From positions 1 to 24,270 of the forward strand of contig JBGPYQ010000023.1 in assembly GCA_041493345.1 (NCBI GenBank): 24,270 nt of DNA, in the 5' to 3' direction. This DNA comes from VBDM01 sp041493345 (lineage in GTDB: Bacteria; Pseudomonadota; Gammaproteobacteria; Burkholderiales; SG8-39). Positions 1-7,411 of this stretch are shown one piece after another. Both the position numbers and the translations under genes were made by a program. The stretch's first letter is position 1, and each line of letters opens with the position of its first letter. The notes below the pieces were generated by a model. That model was not told the origin of the DNA. It ran no database searches and was given only the letters and a program-made list of their open reading frames with translations.

Positions 1-59
1 ATGTTGCCCCCGGCACCGGAGGGCTCGGCCGGCCTGTCCCGCGCCGAACCACCGAACCC

Positions 60-1298
60 ATGTCCGAATACTACGATTCCCTGGAAACCCGCGACCCGCA
101 GGATCGCGAACGCTCGCTGATGGCCGCGCTGCCCGGCCATATTGCCCACGCCAAGCGCAATGCGTCCGGCTGGGCGCGCATTCTCGCCGATGTCGACGCC
201 GCCGCCGTGGCGAACCGCTCGGCCCTCGCCAGCCTTCCTGTTACGCGCAAGTCGGACCTCGCTGCGCTGCAAAAAGCGGATCGCCCCTTCGGCGGCCTGA
301 ATGCCACTCCGGTCTCAACGCTCGGAAAGGTCTTCGTCTCCCCCGGACCGACCTACGATCCGGAAGGGCGCGGTCGGGACTGGTGGCGCGGGGCGCGCGC
401 GCTTTTCGCGGCGGGTTTTCGTTCGGGAGACCTGGCGTTGAATACCTTCGCCTACCATTTCACGCCGGCAGGCTCGATGCTCGAATCGGGAGCGCTCGCG
501 CTTGGCTGCACGGTGGTGCCGAGCGGGACCGGGCAGACCGAAATGCAGATCGCGACGATCGCCGATCTGCGCGCGAATGCGTTCATCGGCACGCCGACCT
601 TTTTGAAGCTCCTCGTCGAGAAGGCCGACGAGCTCAAGACGGACATCGGCAGTCTAAAAAAAGCGGCCGTGGGCGCGGAGTATCTGCCGCCCGCGCTGCG
701 CGCGGCGATGGGCGAGCGGGGCATCCGCGTGCTGCAGTCCTACGCGTCGGCAGACTTGGGTCTGATCGCCTACGAATCCGAAGCGCTCGAAGGCATGATT
801 CTCGACGAAGGAGTGATCCTCGAGATCGTGCGGCCGGGAACGGGCGACCCGGTCCCCGAGGGCGAAGTCGGCGAGGTGGTCATCACCACGCTCAATCCGG
901 ATTACCCGCTCATTCGCTTCGGCACCGGCGACCTGTCGGCGGTGCTTCCGGGGCGAAGTCCATGCGGTCGCACCAATGTCCGCATCCGCGGCTGGATGGG
1001 CCGCGCCGACCAGACCACCAAGGTAAGGGGAATGTTCGTCCATCCCTCGCAGGTGGCCGAGGTCGTGAAGCGGCACGCGGAAGTGCTGAAGGCGCGGCTC
1101 GTCGTGGACAATCCGGGGGGCAACGACCGCATGACCCTGCACTGTGAAGTGCGCGGCGCGCCTCCCGCGGCACTCGCGCAGGCAATCGCCGAGAATATCC
1201 GCAGCGTCACCAAGCTGCGCGGCGAGGTGGCATTCGCCAAGCCCGGCGACCTGCCCAACGACGGCAAGGTGATCGAGGACGCGAAGAAGTACCAATAG
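60..1298 (+). CDS. PaaK-like AMP-dependent synthetase/CoA ligase family protein
   Basis: A 412-residue protein of the phenylacetate-CoA ligase (PaaK) type, a cytoplasmic adenylate-forming family that activates a carboxylate with ATP and usually passes it to CoA. The start MSEYYDSLETRDP resembles PaaK-like N-termini. Visible family marks are a GTPT segment near residue 178, QSYASADLG near 227-233 in the place of the YG.SE adenine-binding motif, RFGTGDLS near 287-293 in the place of YRTxDL, GWMGRADQTTKVRG at 311-324, and GK near 402-403 as the candidate A10 lysine. The glycine/serine P-loop (SSGTTGxP) is not recognisable; SPGPTYDPEG at 94-103 stands there instead. It is the first gene of a four-gene run, 9 nt before the next. 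No strong ribosome site is visible, and the frame stays open upstream to the window edge. Substrate unknown; the family is fairly sure. Confidence 0.8.
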   Translation: MSEYYDSLETRDPQDRERSLMAALPGHIAHAKRNASGWARILADVDAAAVANRSALASLPVTRKSDLAALQKADRPFGGLNATPVSTLGKVFVSPGPTYDPEGRGRDWWRGARALFAAGFRSGDLALNTFAYHFTPAGSMLESGALALGCTVVPSGTGQTEMQIATIADLRANAFIGTPTFLKLLVEKADELKTDIGSLKKAAVGAEYLPPALRAAMGERGIRVLQSYASADLGLIAYESEALEGMILDEGVILEIVRPGTGDPVPEGEVGEVVITTLNPDYPLIRFGTGDLSAVLPGRSPCGRTNVRIRGWMGRADQTTKVRGMFVHPSQVAEVVKRHAEVLKARLVVDNPGGNDRMTLHCEVRGAPPAALAQAIAENIRSVTKLRGEVAFAKPGDLPNDGKVIEDAKKYQ

Positions 1299-1307
1299 GG
1301 AGCTGCG

Positions 1308-2114
1308 ATGAAACCACTCAGAATCCTGATTCTGGCGACAGGCCTTCTCGCTTCAGCGGCCGCATTGGCCGACCAGATCGTGACGCTCAAGACGCGCGCG
1401 AACGTGACTCAATCCTACCTGCTGCTTGCCGACGGAGGTGCGCAACCGAAAGCGGTCGCCGTGATGTTGCCGGGGGGCAACGGTCTGGTGAAATTGCCCG
1501 ACGATATTGCACAACTCAAGCTCGGGCGGCGCGGCAATTTCCTGGTGCGCACACGAGATCTCTTCCGCGACGACGAGGTTGCGGTGGCGATCGTCGATTC
1601 GCCCTCGGATCGCCAAGAAGTGGGCATGGACGACCGCTTTCGCGCCAGCCACGCGCACGTCGAGGACATGGCGGCGGTCGTCAAAGACCTGAAAGAACGG
1701 TTTCCGGAAGCGAAGATTTTCATCGTCGGAACGAGTCGCGGCACCTTGTCGGCTGCCTACGTCGCGCGCGCCCTCGGCGGACCCTTGAAGGTGGATGGCG
1801 CGGTCCTTACCGCGACGCTTTTCCACGGCGGTCGCAACGGCATCGGCCTCGTCACGTTCAATTTCAGTGCAATCCCGGGCCGGCTGCTGTTTGTCCACCA
1901 TTACAACGACGCCTGCAGGGCCACGCCTTTCAGGGAGGCGGACCGCGTGGGCAGGAGAAACGATCAGCTGATGACGGTGATCGGCGGTTTGCCCGCGGAA
2001 TCCGACGCGTGCGGACCGCTTTCGGCGCACGGTTTTTACGGCAAAGAGGCGGAAACCGTCCGCGAGATCAAGAATTGGATTATGGGACGACCCCGTCGCC
2101 AGACGGTCGGATAG
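1308..2114 (+). CDS. Exported alpha/beta-hydrolase-fold protein
   Basis: A 268-residue protein with a Sec signal peptide: two positive residues, a hydrophobic core to about residue 20, and a likely cut after ALA near 21. The mature part has the alpha/beta hydrolase nucleophile elbow GTSRGT with Ser143, a plausible acid in HHYNDAC (Asp201), and a plausible histidine in SAHGFYG (His241). Cys203 and Cys235 flank these and could form a disulfide, which fits a periplasmic location. A good GGGAG ribosome site precedes the ATG. It lies 9 nt after the PaaK-like gene and 1 nt before the CoA-transferase gene, so it is almost certainly cotranscribed with both. Esterase or thioesterase activity is an inference from fold; no substrate can be named. 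Confidence 0.75.
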   Translation: MKPLRILILATGLLASAAALADQIVTLKTRANVTQSYLLLADGGAQPKAVAVMLPGGNGLVKLPDDIAQLKLGRRGNFLVRTRDLFRDDEVAVAIVDSPSDRQEVGMDDRFRASHAHVEDMAAVVKDLKERFPEAKIFIVGTSRGTLSAAYVARALGGPLKVDGAVLTATLFHGGRNGIGLVTFNFSAIPGRLLFVHHYNDACRATPFREADRVGRRNDQLMTVIGGLPAESDACGPLSAHGFYGKEAETVREIKNWIMGRPRRQTVG

Positions 2115-2115
2115 C

Positions 2116-3279
2116 TTGCGCGCGAAACCTCTTTCCGGCATCCGCGTCCTGGATCTGACGCGGCTCCTTCCCGGTCCCATGGCGACGCTGCACCTTGCCG
2201 ACATGGGAGCCGACGTCGTCAAGATCGAGGACACTGAAGCGGGCGACTACGCCCGCGGGATGGGCCGCGTGCGCAACGGCATGTCGGATTTCTTTCGGCT
2301 GGTCAATCGCAACAAGCGGGCGATTCGGCTCGATCTGAAACAGCCGAAGGGTCGCGAGGCGTTCCTGCGGCTTGCAAAAGGCGCCGACGTCGTCGTCGAG
2401 GGGTTCCGTCCCGGCGTCATGGCGAAGCTCGGCTTGGGGTACGATGCGGTGGCCGCGATCAACCCGCGCATCGTGTATTGCTCGATCTCCGGATACGGCC
2501 AGGAGGGGCCCTATGCGGGGCGGGCCGGCCACGACATCAACTACATCGGCTATGCCGGCGTCGGCGACCAGATCGGAACCGAGGATGCTCCCGTGGTCCC
2601 GAACTTCCAGATCGCGGACCTCCTGGGCGGTGCGCTTACGCCGGTGATGGGGATTCTTGCCGCCTTGATTGACGCCAGGTCTTCCGGCCTCGGACGCCAT
2701 GTCGATGTGGCGATGACCGACGCTGTGCTCGCACACGCGATTTTTCCCCTTCTCGGACTGATTGAGCGAGGCAAGGCGCCCGGGCGCGGCACGACCCTAC
2801 TTGCCGGCGGTCTGCCGTGCTACAACGTCTACCGCACCCGTGACGGGCGCTACATGGCGGTCGGGGCGTTGGAGGCGAAATTCTGGGAAAAGCTCTGCGA
2901 TATACTCGGCTGCCCCGAGCTGAAGGCGAAGCACATAGTCTACGGCGAAGAGGCGAGGCCGGCCAAAGAGCGGCTCGCCGCGATCTTTGCCGGACGCACT
3001 CAACATGAATGGGCGGAGGTTTTCGCCAAAGCCGACTGCTGCGTCAGCCCGATTTTAACCATGGACGAGACGCTTGAGAACGAGCAGCTTCGCGCCCGCC
3101 GCATGATCATCGGGGAGGACGAGCGGGTGCAATTCGCGTTGCCCGTCAAATTCAGCGAGTTCGAGTTTGCAATCGGGCGGGAAGCGCCCCGGTCCGGCGA
3201 GCACACGGCGGAAATCCTGCGTGAGGCCGGGTATGGCGACGCGGAAATCGAAACCTTCCGCCGCAACAAAACGATATAG
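2116..3279 (+). CDS. CaiB/BaiF family protein, alpha-methylacyl-CoA racemase-like
   Basis: A 387-residue class III CoA-transferase-fold protein. The N-terminus (GIRVLDLTRLLPGPMATL, ADMGADVVKIE) is the family signature. Residues that serve the racemase subgroup can be placed: His139-Asp140 in GHDINYIGYAG, Asp168 in IADLLGG, and Glu253 in AVGALEAKFW. These correspond to the His/Asp/Glu set of the Mycobacterium racemase MCR, so epimerisation of 2-methylacyl-CoA is more likely than CoA transfer. The start is TTG, one nucleotide after the stop of the hydrolase gene, which implies translational coupling; no strong ribosome site is seen. The next gene begins 7 nt downstream. Family assignment is strong. 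The exact reaction is inferred, and a CoA-transferase role cannot be excluded. Confidence 0.85.
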   Translation: MRAKPLSGIRVLDLTRLLPGPMATLHLADMGADVVKIEDTEAGDYARGMGRVRNGMSDFFRLVNRNKRAIRLDLKQPKGREAFLRLAKGADVVVEGFRPGVMAKLGLGYDAVAAINPRIVYCSISGYGQEGPYAGRAGHDINYIGYAGVGDQIGTEDAPVVPNFQIADLLGGALTPVMGILAALIDARSSGLGRHVDVAMTDAVLAHAIFPLLGLIERGKAPGRGTTLLAGGLPCYNVYRTRDGRYMAVGALEAKFWEKLCDILGCPELKAKHIVYGEEARPAKERLAAIFAGRTQHEWAEVFAKADCCVSPILTMDETLENEQLRARRMIIGEDERVQFALPVKFSEFEFAIGREAPRSGEHTAEILREAGYGDAEIETFRRNKTI

Positions 3280-3286
3280 GAGGGTG

Positions 3287-4180
3287 ATGGTGAAGAAGGC
3301 AGCAGCGTGTTGCGCGGGCAAGAACAAAACGATCCATGCCGTCGCGCTCGCAGCCATTTTGTTCGCTGCGCCCTTCTGCGCCCGCGCGCAAGGTCCGGAG
3401 CTCGATACTCCTTACGTGCCGACGCCGCAGGTCGTCGTCGACAGAATGCTCGATCTCGCGCAAGTGAAGGCCGGCGACATGCTGATCGATCTGGGCTCGG
3501 GCGACGGCCGGATGGTGATCACCGCGGCGCAGAAATACGGTGCGCGCGGCCTCGGCGTCGATATCGACCCACGCCTGGTCAAGCTGTCCAACGAGGCCGC
3601 GGGCCGCGCGGGCATTGCGGACCGGGTGAAGTTCCTCACCCAGGACTTGTTCAATACGGATCTCCACGAGGCGAACGTGCTGACGCTCTACCTGCTGCCG
3701 GACGTGAATCTCGCGTTGCGTCCGAAGATCCTCTCCGAGTTGAAGCCGGGAACGCGCGTGGTTTCCCACGATTACGGCATGCGGGAGTGGCGGCCGGACG
3801 CCGAGGAAACGCTGGCCGCACCCGACAAGACCGTGGGACCTTTCCACAAGAGCACGGTCTATCTCTGGATTGTTCCGGCCCGGGTCGAGGGCAAGTGGAT
3901 CCTCGAAATCAACTCGGGCGGCAAAACGCAGAACCTTCGGATCGACCTCAAGCAGCAGTACCAGTTCGTTTCCGGGTCGGTCGATGTGCCGAAGCATGGC
4001 GCCGTGCCGGTTTCCGACGGCAGGCTCAGGGGCGACGAGCTGCGCCTGACTCTGCCGGGCGGCGTGATCGGCGGCGGCCCGGTCGAACTGGCGGGGCGCG
4101 TTTCGGGGAATACGCTCAACGGAAGCGTCATGCGCGGCGAGCGCGAGATCGCCGTGTGGAGCGCCCGCCGCCGCGGCTAG
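3287..4180 (+). CDS. SAM-dependent methyltransferase-fold protein with signal peptide
   Basis: A 297-residue protein from the ATG that follows GGAGGG directly downstream of the racemase-like gene; a GTG one codon later has better spacing and could be the true start. The frame is open further upstream, but that stretch lies inside the previous gene. The N-terminus is basic, then hydrophobic to about residue 30, with ARA-Q as a likely signal peptidase I site near 34-35. The catalytic fold follows: YVPTP at 43-47, motif I DLGSGDGR at 68-75 and GVDIDP at 90-95. The YVPT plus DLGSGDGR arrangement recalls FAM173/ATPSCKMT and DOT1-like lysine methyltransferases (inference). A roughly 90-residue beta-rich C-terminal part follows the fold. 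Export is odd, since SAM is cytoplasmic; the hydrophobic segment may instead anchor the protein. Confidence 0.75.
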   Translation: MVKKAAACCAGKNKTIHAVALAAILFAAPFCARAQGPELDTPYVPTPQVVVDRMLDLAQVKAGDMLIDLGSGDGRMVITAAQKYGARGLGVDIDPRLVKLSNEAAGRAGIADRVKFLTQDLFNTDLHEANVLTLYLLPDVNLALRPKILSELKPGTRVVSHDYGMREWRPDAEETLAAPDKTVGPFHKSTVYLWIVPARVEGKWILEINSGGKTQNLRIDLKQQYQFVSGSVDVPKHGAVPVSDGRLRGDELRLTLPGGVIGGGPVELAGRVSGNTLNGSVMRGEREIAVWSARRRG

Positions 4181-5091
4181 GTTCCGGTCGCGACCAGCAT
4201 TCCATCCCGCCGCTGCACTGCGCCTGCACGCTCGAGATCGGCGGCGAGCCAGCCGGCAAACACTGCGGCGGTCATTCCAAGGTAGCGCCGGTTGATGTCT
4301 GCGAGCATGGGTACGCGTCCCACGTAGGCGGGGACGTCTGCGAGCGGCATCGAGCGCTTTTCCAGCAACGCGAACGAGAACGCCACCTTGACGCAATGAC
4401 GCGCAAGACGGGTGATGTCCTCTTCGTAGCTATCGAGCCGCTTGAACGCCCGCTCGAGCGCGGCATCGACGCCGGTGAACGGCCGGCCGTGGCCCGGGAT
4501 GACGATGGCCACTTCGAGGCGGGAGATACAATCAAGCGTACCCCGGGTTTCCTGAAGCGCCGTGTCGCGGCCGAAGAGCTGCGGGAACACCGCGCCAAAA
4601 CCGTTCTCCCACAACGCGTCGCCGGAGATCAGCACGCGGGATTCGGGCGAATGGAACGTCACGGCGTGGGTGTCGTGTCCGGGCGCGGCGATGACCCGCC
4701 AGTCGAGCTCCCCCATTTTCAGAGAATCGCCGTCGCCGAAGGTGTCGTCATAGCTGAAACGCTCGGCGCGCTGATCGGCGATCGAAAGAATCAATGCCTG
4801 CTCGTCCCAGCGGTCGATCAACGGCGCCTCGCCCGCCGGAACGCTCGTCCTGCAGCCGTATTTCCCCTGGATGGCGGCGTTGCCGCCCATGTGGTCGGAG
4901 TGGCAATGAGTATTGATGAGCCGCGCGAGCGGTTTCCCTTTCAGCGCCTTTTCCAATAGAGCGAGCGTCAGTGGCGCGTGCGCGCCGTAGCCGGAATCGA
5001 CGAGCGTCGCGCCCTCGGGCGCGTGCAGCACGATGTTGTTGGCGGACAGCCAGCCGCGCTCGATGACTTGAATGCTGGCAGGCAGTTTCAA
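4177..5091 (-). CDS. Metallo-beta-lactamase-fold hydrolase at the end of the liu cluster
   Basis: About 304 residues, with all zinc-site motifs of the fold: THCHSDHMGGN (His62, His64, Asp66, His67), a later PGHDTH, SGDALW and PGHGRPF. The open frame runs further upstream, but the added residues are low-quality and lie inside the DUF1289 gene. The TTG at 5091 is chosen because it overlaps the DUF1289 stop as TTGA, giving a start MKLPASIQVIERGWL. Fold members near CoA metabolism include thioesterase- and glyoxalase II-like hydrolases, but the substrate here cannot be read from sequence. The C-terminal 100 residues are helical and lack known motifs. Its TAG stop shares the palindrome CTAG with the stop of the convergent methyltransferase gene. 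Confidence 0.8.
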   Translation of the reverse strand: MKLPASIQVIERGWLSANNIVLHAPEGATLVDSGYGAHAPLTLALLEKALKGKPLARLINTHCHSDHMGGNAAIQGKYGCRTSVPAGEAPLIDRWDEQALILSIADQRAERFSYDDTFGDGDSLKMGELDWRVIAAPGHDTHAVTFHSPESRVLISGDALWENGFGAVFPQLFGRDTALQETRGTLDCISRLEVAIVIPGHGRPFTGVDAALERAFKRLDSYEEDITRLARHCVKVAFSFALLEKRSMPLADVPAYVGRVPMLADINRRYLGMTAAVFAGWLAADLERAGAVQRRDGMLVATGT

Positions 5092-5282
5092 GGTTTTGGC
5101 TTCCTCGCGGGAAGTTGCGCCAGCACCGCGCGTTTTTCCCTGGCGCTCAATCCGGACCAGGCGGCGATCTCGTCGATGGTGCGAAGACAGCCTTCGCACA
5201 ACTGTGTTTCAGGGTTCATGCGGCAGATATTGTTGCAGGGTGAAGCGATGTCTTCCAGCGGTAACTTGGCGCTTTCGCTCAT
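5088..5282 (-). CDS. DUF1289 small cysteine-motif protein
   Basis: A 64-residue protein with four cysteines in the pattern SPCNNIC (Cys16, Cys20) and CEGC (Cys29, Cys32), followed by a helical segment with IAAWSGLSAREKRAVL, which is the DUF1289 signature. The four cysteines suggest a bound metal (zinc or Fe-S), but the family's function is unknown. The ATG overlaps the stop of the carboxylase alpha gene as ATGA, and the stop overlaps the next gene as TTGA, so the three genes should be translationally coupled. Similar small proteins are often found beside oxidative catabolic genes; a specific role in leucine breakdown is only a guess from position. Confidence 0.85.
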   Translation of the reverse strand: MSESAKLPLEDIASPCNNICRMNPETQLCEGCLRTIDEIAAWSGLSAREKRAVLAQLPARKPKP

Positions 5283-7306
5283 GAGCCGGCCTTTCCCGGG
5301 AAGACTCGTCCTTCGGCCTCGAACGCGATCAACTCTGCGCCTTCGCTTACCTGCTCGCCGATCTTGAAGCGGATCGCCGCCACTGTGCCTTGCACAGGCG
5401 CGGTGAGGGTGTGCTCCATTTTCATCGCTTCGAGAATGAGGAGCGGCGCGCCTTTTGCAACCTTGCTGCCGGCTTCGACGAATACCGCGACGATTTTTCC
5501 GGACATCGGTGCCGCCAGCTCCCCTTCATGCAATGCGCTCTCGAACTCCTGGAGGAGCGGATCGTGCAGTTCCAGGATGTGGTGCTCCCCGGGCAGGAAC
5601 ACCTCGATACGGTTGCCCGAGCGGATCGCGCGCCCGAGGATTTCGACGCCATCGAGCTGCGCGAGCAACCTGCCGTCCTCGCGCAGGTGTCCCTTGAGAG
5701 CGCGGCGCCTGCCCGCGAGCTCCAGTTCGTATTTCTCGCCGCGGTGGTGCGCGATCACCGCGTATCGGTGCCCGCCATCACGAAAAACAAGCCCATGGCG
5801 AGGGTCCCGGCCGGGGTGCCAGTCGTCGGTGAGGCTCCATGGCGAATGGACCTCGGCCGAGCGCAGCGCGCGCTCGCGCGCCTCCGCCTCGATCTGCAGC
5901 AGCGCCGCCAGGGTCGCGAGCGCGAGTGCATTTTCGCCCGGCGGCTCGTGCGGCGCGAGTAACTCCGGGTGGCGCTCGATCAACCCGGTCTCGAGCTCGG
6001 CCTGCGCAAAAGCGCGGCTCTGCACCAGGCGCAGGAGGAATCCGATGTTGGTCGTGATTCCCGCAACCTCGAATTCACCGAGCGCCGCCTGCATGCGGGC
6101 TAGCGCCGCGTCGCGGTCGCTGTCCAGGACGATGAGTTTGGCGATCAGGGGATCGTAGTGGGGCGCGATTTCGTCGCCGGCCCGAACGCCGGTATCGACG
6201 CGCACGCACTCCGATTCGGCGGGTAAACCCAGGTGCGCGATGCGTCCGGCCGCCGGCAGGAAACTGTTGCCCGGGTCCTCGGCATAGATGCGCACTTCAA
6301 TCGCGTGGCCGTCGATGCGCAGGTCTTTCTGGGCAAGCGGCAACTTTTCGCCCGCGGCGACGCGCAACTGCCATTCCACGAGATCGAGGCCGGTGATCAT
6401 TTCGGTAACCGGGTGCTCGACCTGCAGCCGCGTGTTCATCTCCATGAAATGGAAAGTGCCGGCGCGCTCGGCGATGAACTCCACGGTTCCGGCGCCGACG
6501 TAGCCGACCGTTCTGGCCGCAGCCACAGCGGCTTCGCCCATCTCGCGGCGGCGCTTTTCGGTCATGCCGGGCGCGGGCGCTTCCTCGATCACCTTCTGGT
6601 GGCGCCGCTGCACGGAGCAATCGCGCTCGAAAAGATACACGCAGCCCCCGTGCCGGTCGGCGAAAACCTGGACCTCGATATGCCGCGGACGCTGGAGGAA
6701 TTTCTCGATGAGCACGCGTTCGTCGCCGAAAGCCGATTTTGCCTCGCGCCGGCAGGCTGCGAGCGCGGCGTCGAACTCCGCGGCGCGCTCGACCACGCGC
6801 ATGCCCTTGCCGCCGCCGCCGGCGGCGGCTTTGATCAGCACCGGGAAGCCGATGTGCTCGGCTTGTCCGAGCAGGAAATCCGTCGCCTGTTCCTTCCCGT
6901 GGTAACCGGGAACGACCGGGACACCGGCTTTTTCCATTATTGTCTTGGCCGTTGACTTGTCGCCCATGGCGCGTATCGCTGCGGCCGGCGGGCCGATGAA
7001 CGTGATGTCCGCACGTTCGCAGTTTTCGGCGAACTCCGCGTTCTCCGAGAGAAAGCCGTAGCCGGGATGAACGGCTCGGGCGCCGGAGCGCCTGGCCGCG
7101 TCGATGATCCGGTCGCCGCGGAGGTAACTGTCCTTCGCCTCAGGCGTGCCGACGCGAAAGGCCTCGTCGGCGAGCGCGACATGGAGCGATTGCACATCCG
7201 CGTCCGAATACACCGCGACGGTGCCGATTCCCATGCGCCGCGCGGTCCTGATCACACGGCAGGCGATCTCGCCGCGGTTGGCGATGAGTATCTTCTGAAA
7301 CATCAT
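5279..7306 (-). CDS. liuD: Methylcrotonyl-CoA carboxylase, biotin-containing alpha subunit
   Basis: A 675-residue biotin carboxylase/biotin carrier protein, the usual length for this subunit. The N-terminal biotin carboxylase domain begins FQKILIANRGEIACRVIRTA; the ATP-grasp part has KAAAGGGGKGMR, and FMEMNTRLQVEHPVTE holds the catalytic region. A variable BT-like region covers about residues 450-590, and the C-terminal biotinyl domain has LEAMKMEHTL with the biotinylated lysine near 629. It carboxylates its own biotin with ATP and bicarbonate and works with the beta subunit encoded upstream (8747-10354) to convert 3-methylcrotonyl-CoA to 3-methylglutaconyl-CoA. The leucine assignment rests on the liu neighbours; alone it could be mistaken for a propionyl-CoA or geranyl-CoA carboxylase subunit. 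Two consecutive ATGs make the start uncertain by one codon. Confidence 0.92.
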   Translation of the reverse strand: MMFQKILIANRGEIACRVIRTARRMGIGTVAVYSDADVQSLHVALADEAFRVGTPEAKDSYLRGDRIIDAARRSGARAVHPGYGFLSENAEFAENCERADITFIGPPAAAIRAMGDKSTAKTIMEKAGVPVVPGYHGKEQATDFLLGQAEHIGFPVLIKAAAGGGGKGMRVVERAAEFDAALAACRREAKSAFGDERVLIEKFLQRPRHIEVQVFADRHGGCVYLFERDCSVQRRHQKVIEEAPAPGMTEKRRREMGEAAVAAARTVGYVGAGTVEFIAERAGTFHFMEMNTRLQVEHPVTEMITGLDLVEWQLRVAAGEKLPLAQKDLRIDGHAIEVRIYAEDPGNSFLPAAGRIAHLGLPAESECVRVDTGVRAGDEIAPHYDPLIAKLIVLDSDRDAALARMQAALGEFEVAGITTNIGFLLRLVQSRAFAQAELETGLIERHPELLAPHEPPGENALALATLAALLQIEAEARERALRSAEVHSPWSLTDDWHPGRDPRHGLVFRDGGHRYAVIAHHRGEKYELELAGRRRALKGHLREDGRLLAQLDGVEILGRAIRSGNRIEVFLPGEHHILELHDPLLQEFESALHEGELAAPMSGKIVAVFVEAGSKVAKGAPLLILEAMKMEHTLTAPVQGTVAAIRFKIGEQVSEGAELIAFEAEGRVFPGKAGS

Positions 7307-7310
7307 CTTT

Positions 7311-7411
7311 CACCACAGAGGACACAGAGAGCACAGAGAAGATTCACTCATTGCCTCGCAGGCGCTCTTAAGAGAACAATCAGTTCTGTGCTGTGCGCAC
7401 TTCCGTGGTTC
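7311..7411. repeat. Imperfect CACAGAG-type inverted repeat between liuC and liuD
   Basis: This fills the 103-nt gap between the hydratase and carboxylase alpha genes. The left arm (7311-7340) is a run of ACCACAGAG / GACACAGAG / AGCACAGAG units. The right arm (7381-7411) reads as its degenerate reverse complement: ACCACGGAAG and GCACAGAA on the other strand. The central spacer is about 40 nt. The architecture matches the 12218-12293 element. The right arm overlaps the liuC stop codon. It may fold in the mRNA and tune expression between the two genes; that is inference. Confidence 0.6.

Noticed and set aside
1..59. Possible end of an upstream gene
   Set aside because: Two frames are open here, but no stop or recognisable protein can be assigned in so short a stretch.
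3152..4396. Long open frame on the - strand opposite the methyltransferase gene
   Set aside because: Arg/His-rich composition with no family motif; it mirrors a well-supported + strand gene and is a high-GC antisense shadow. The same holds for the + frame at 3307-4959.
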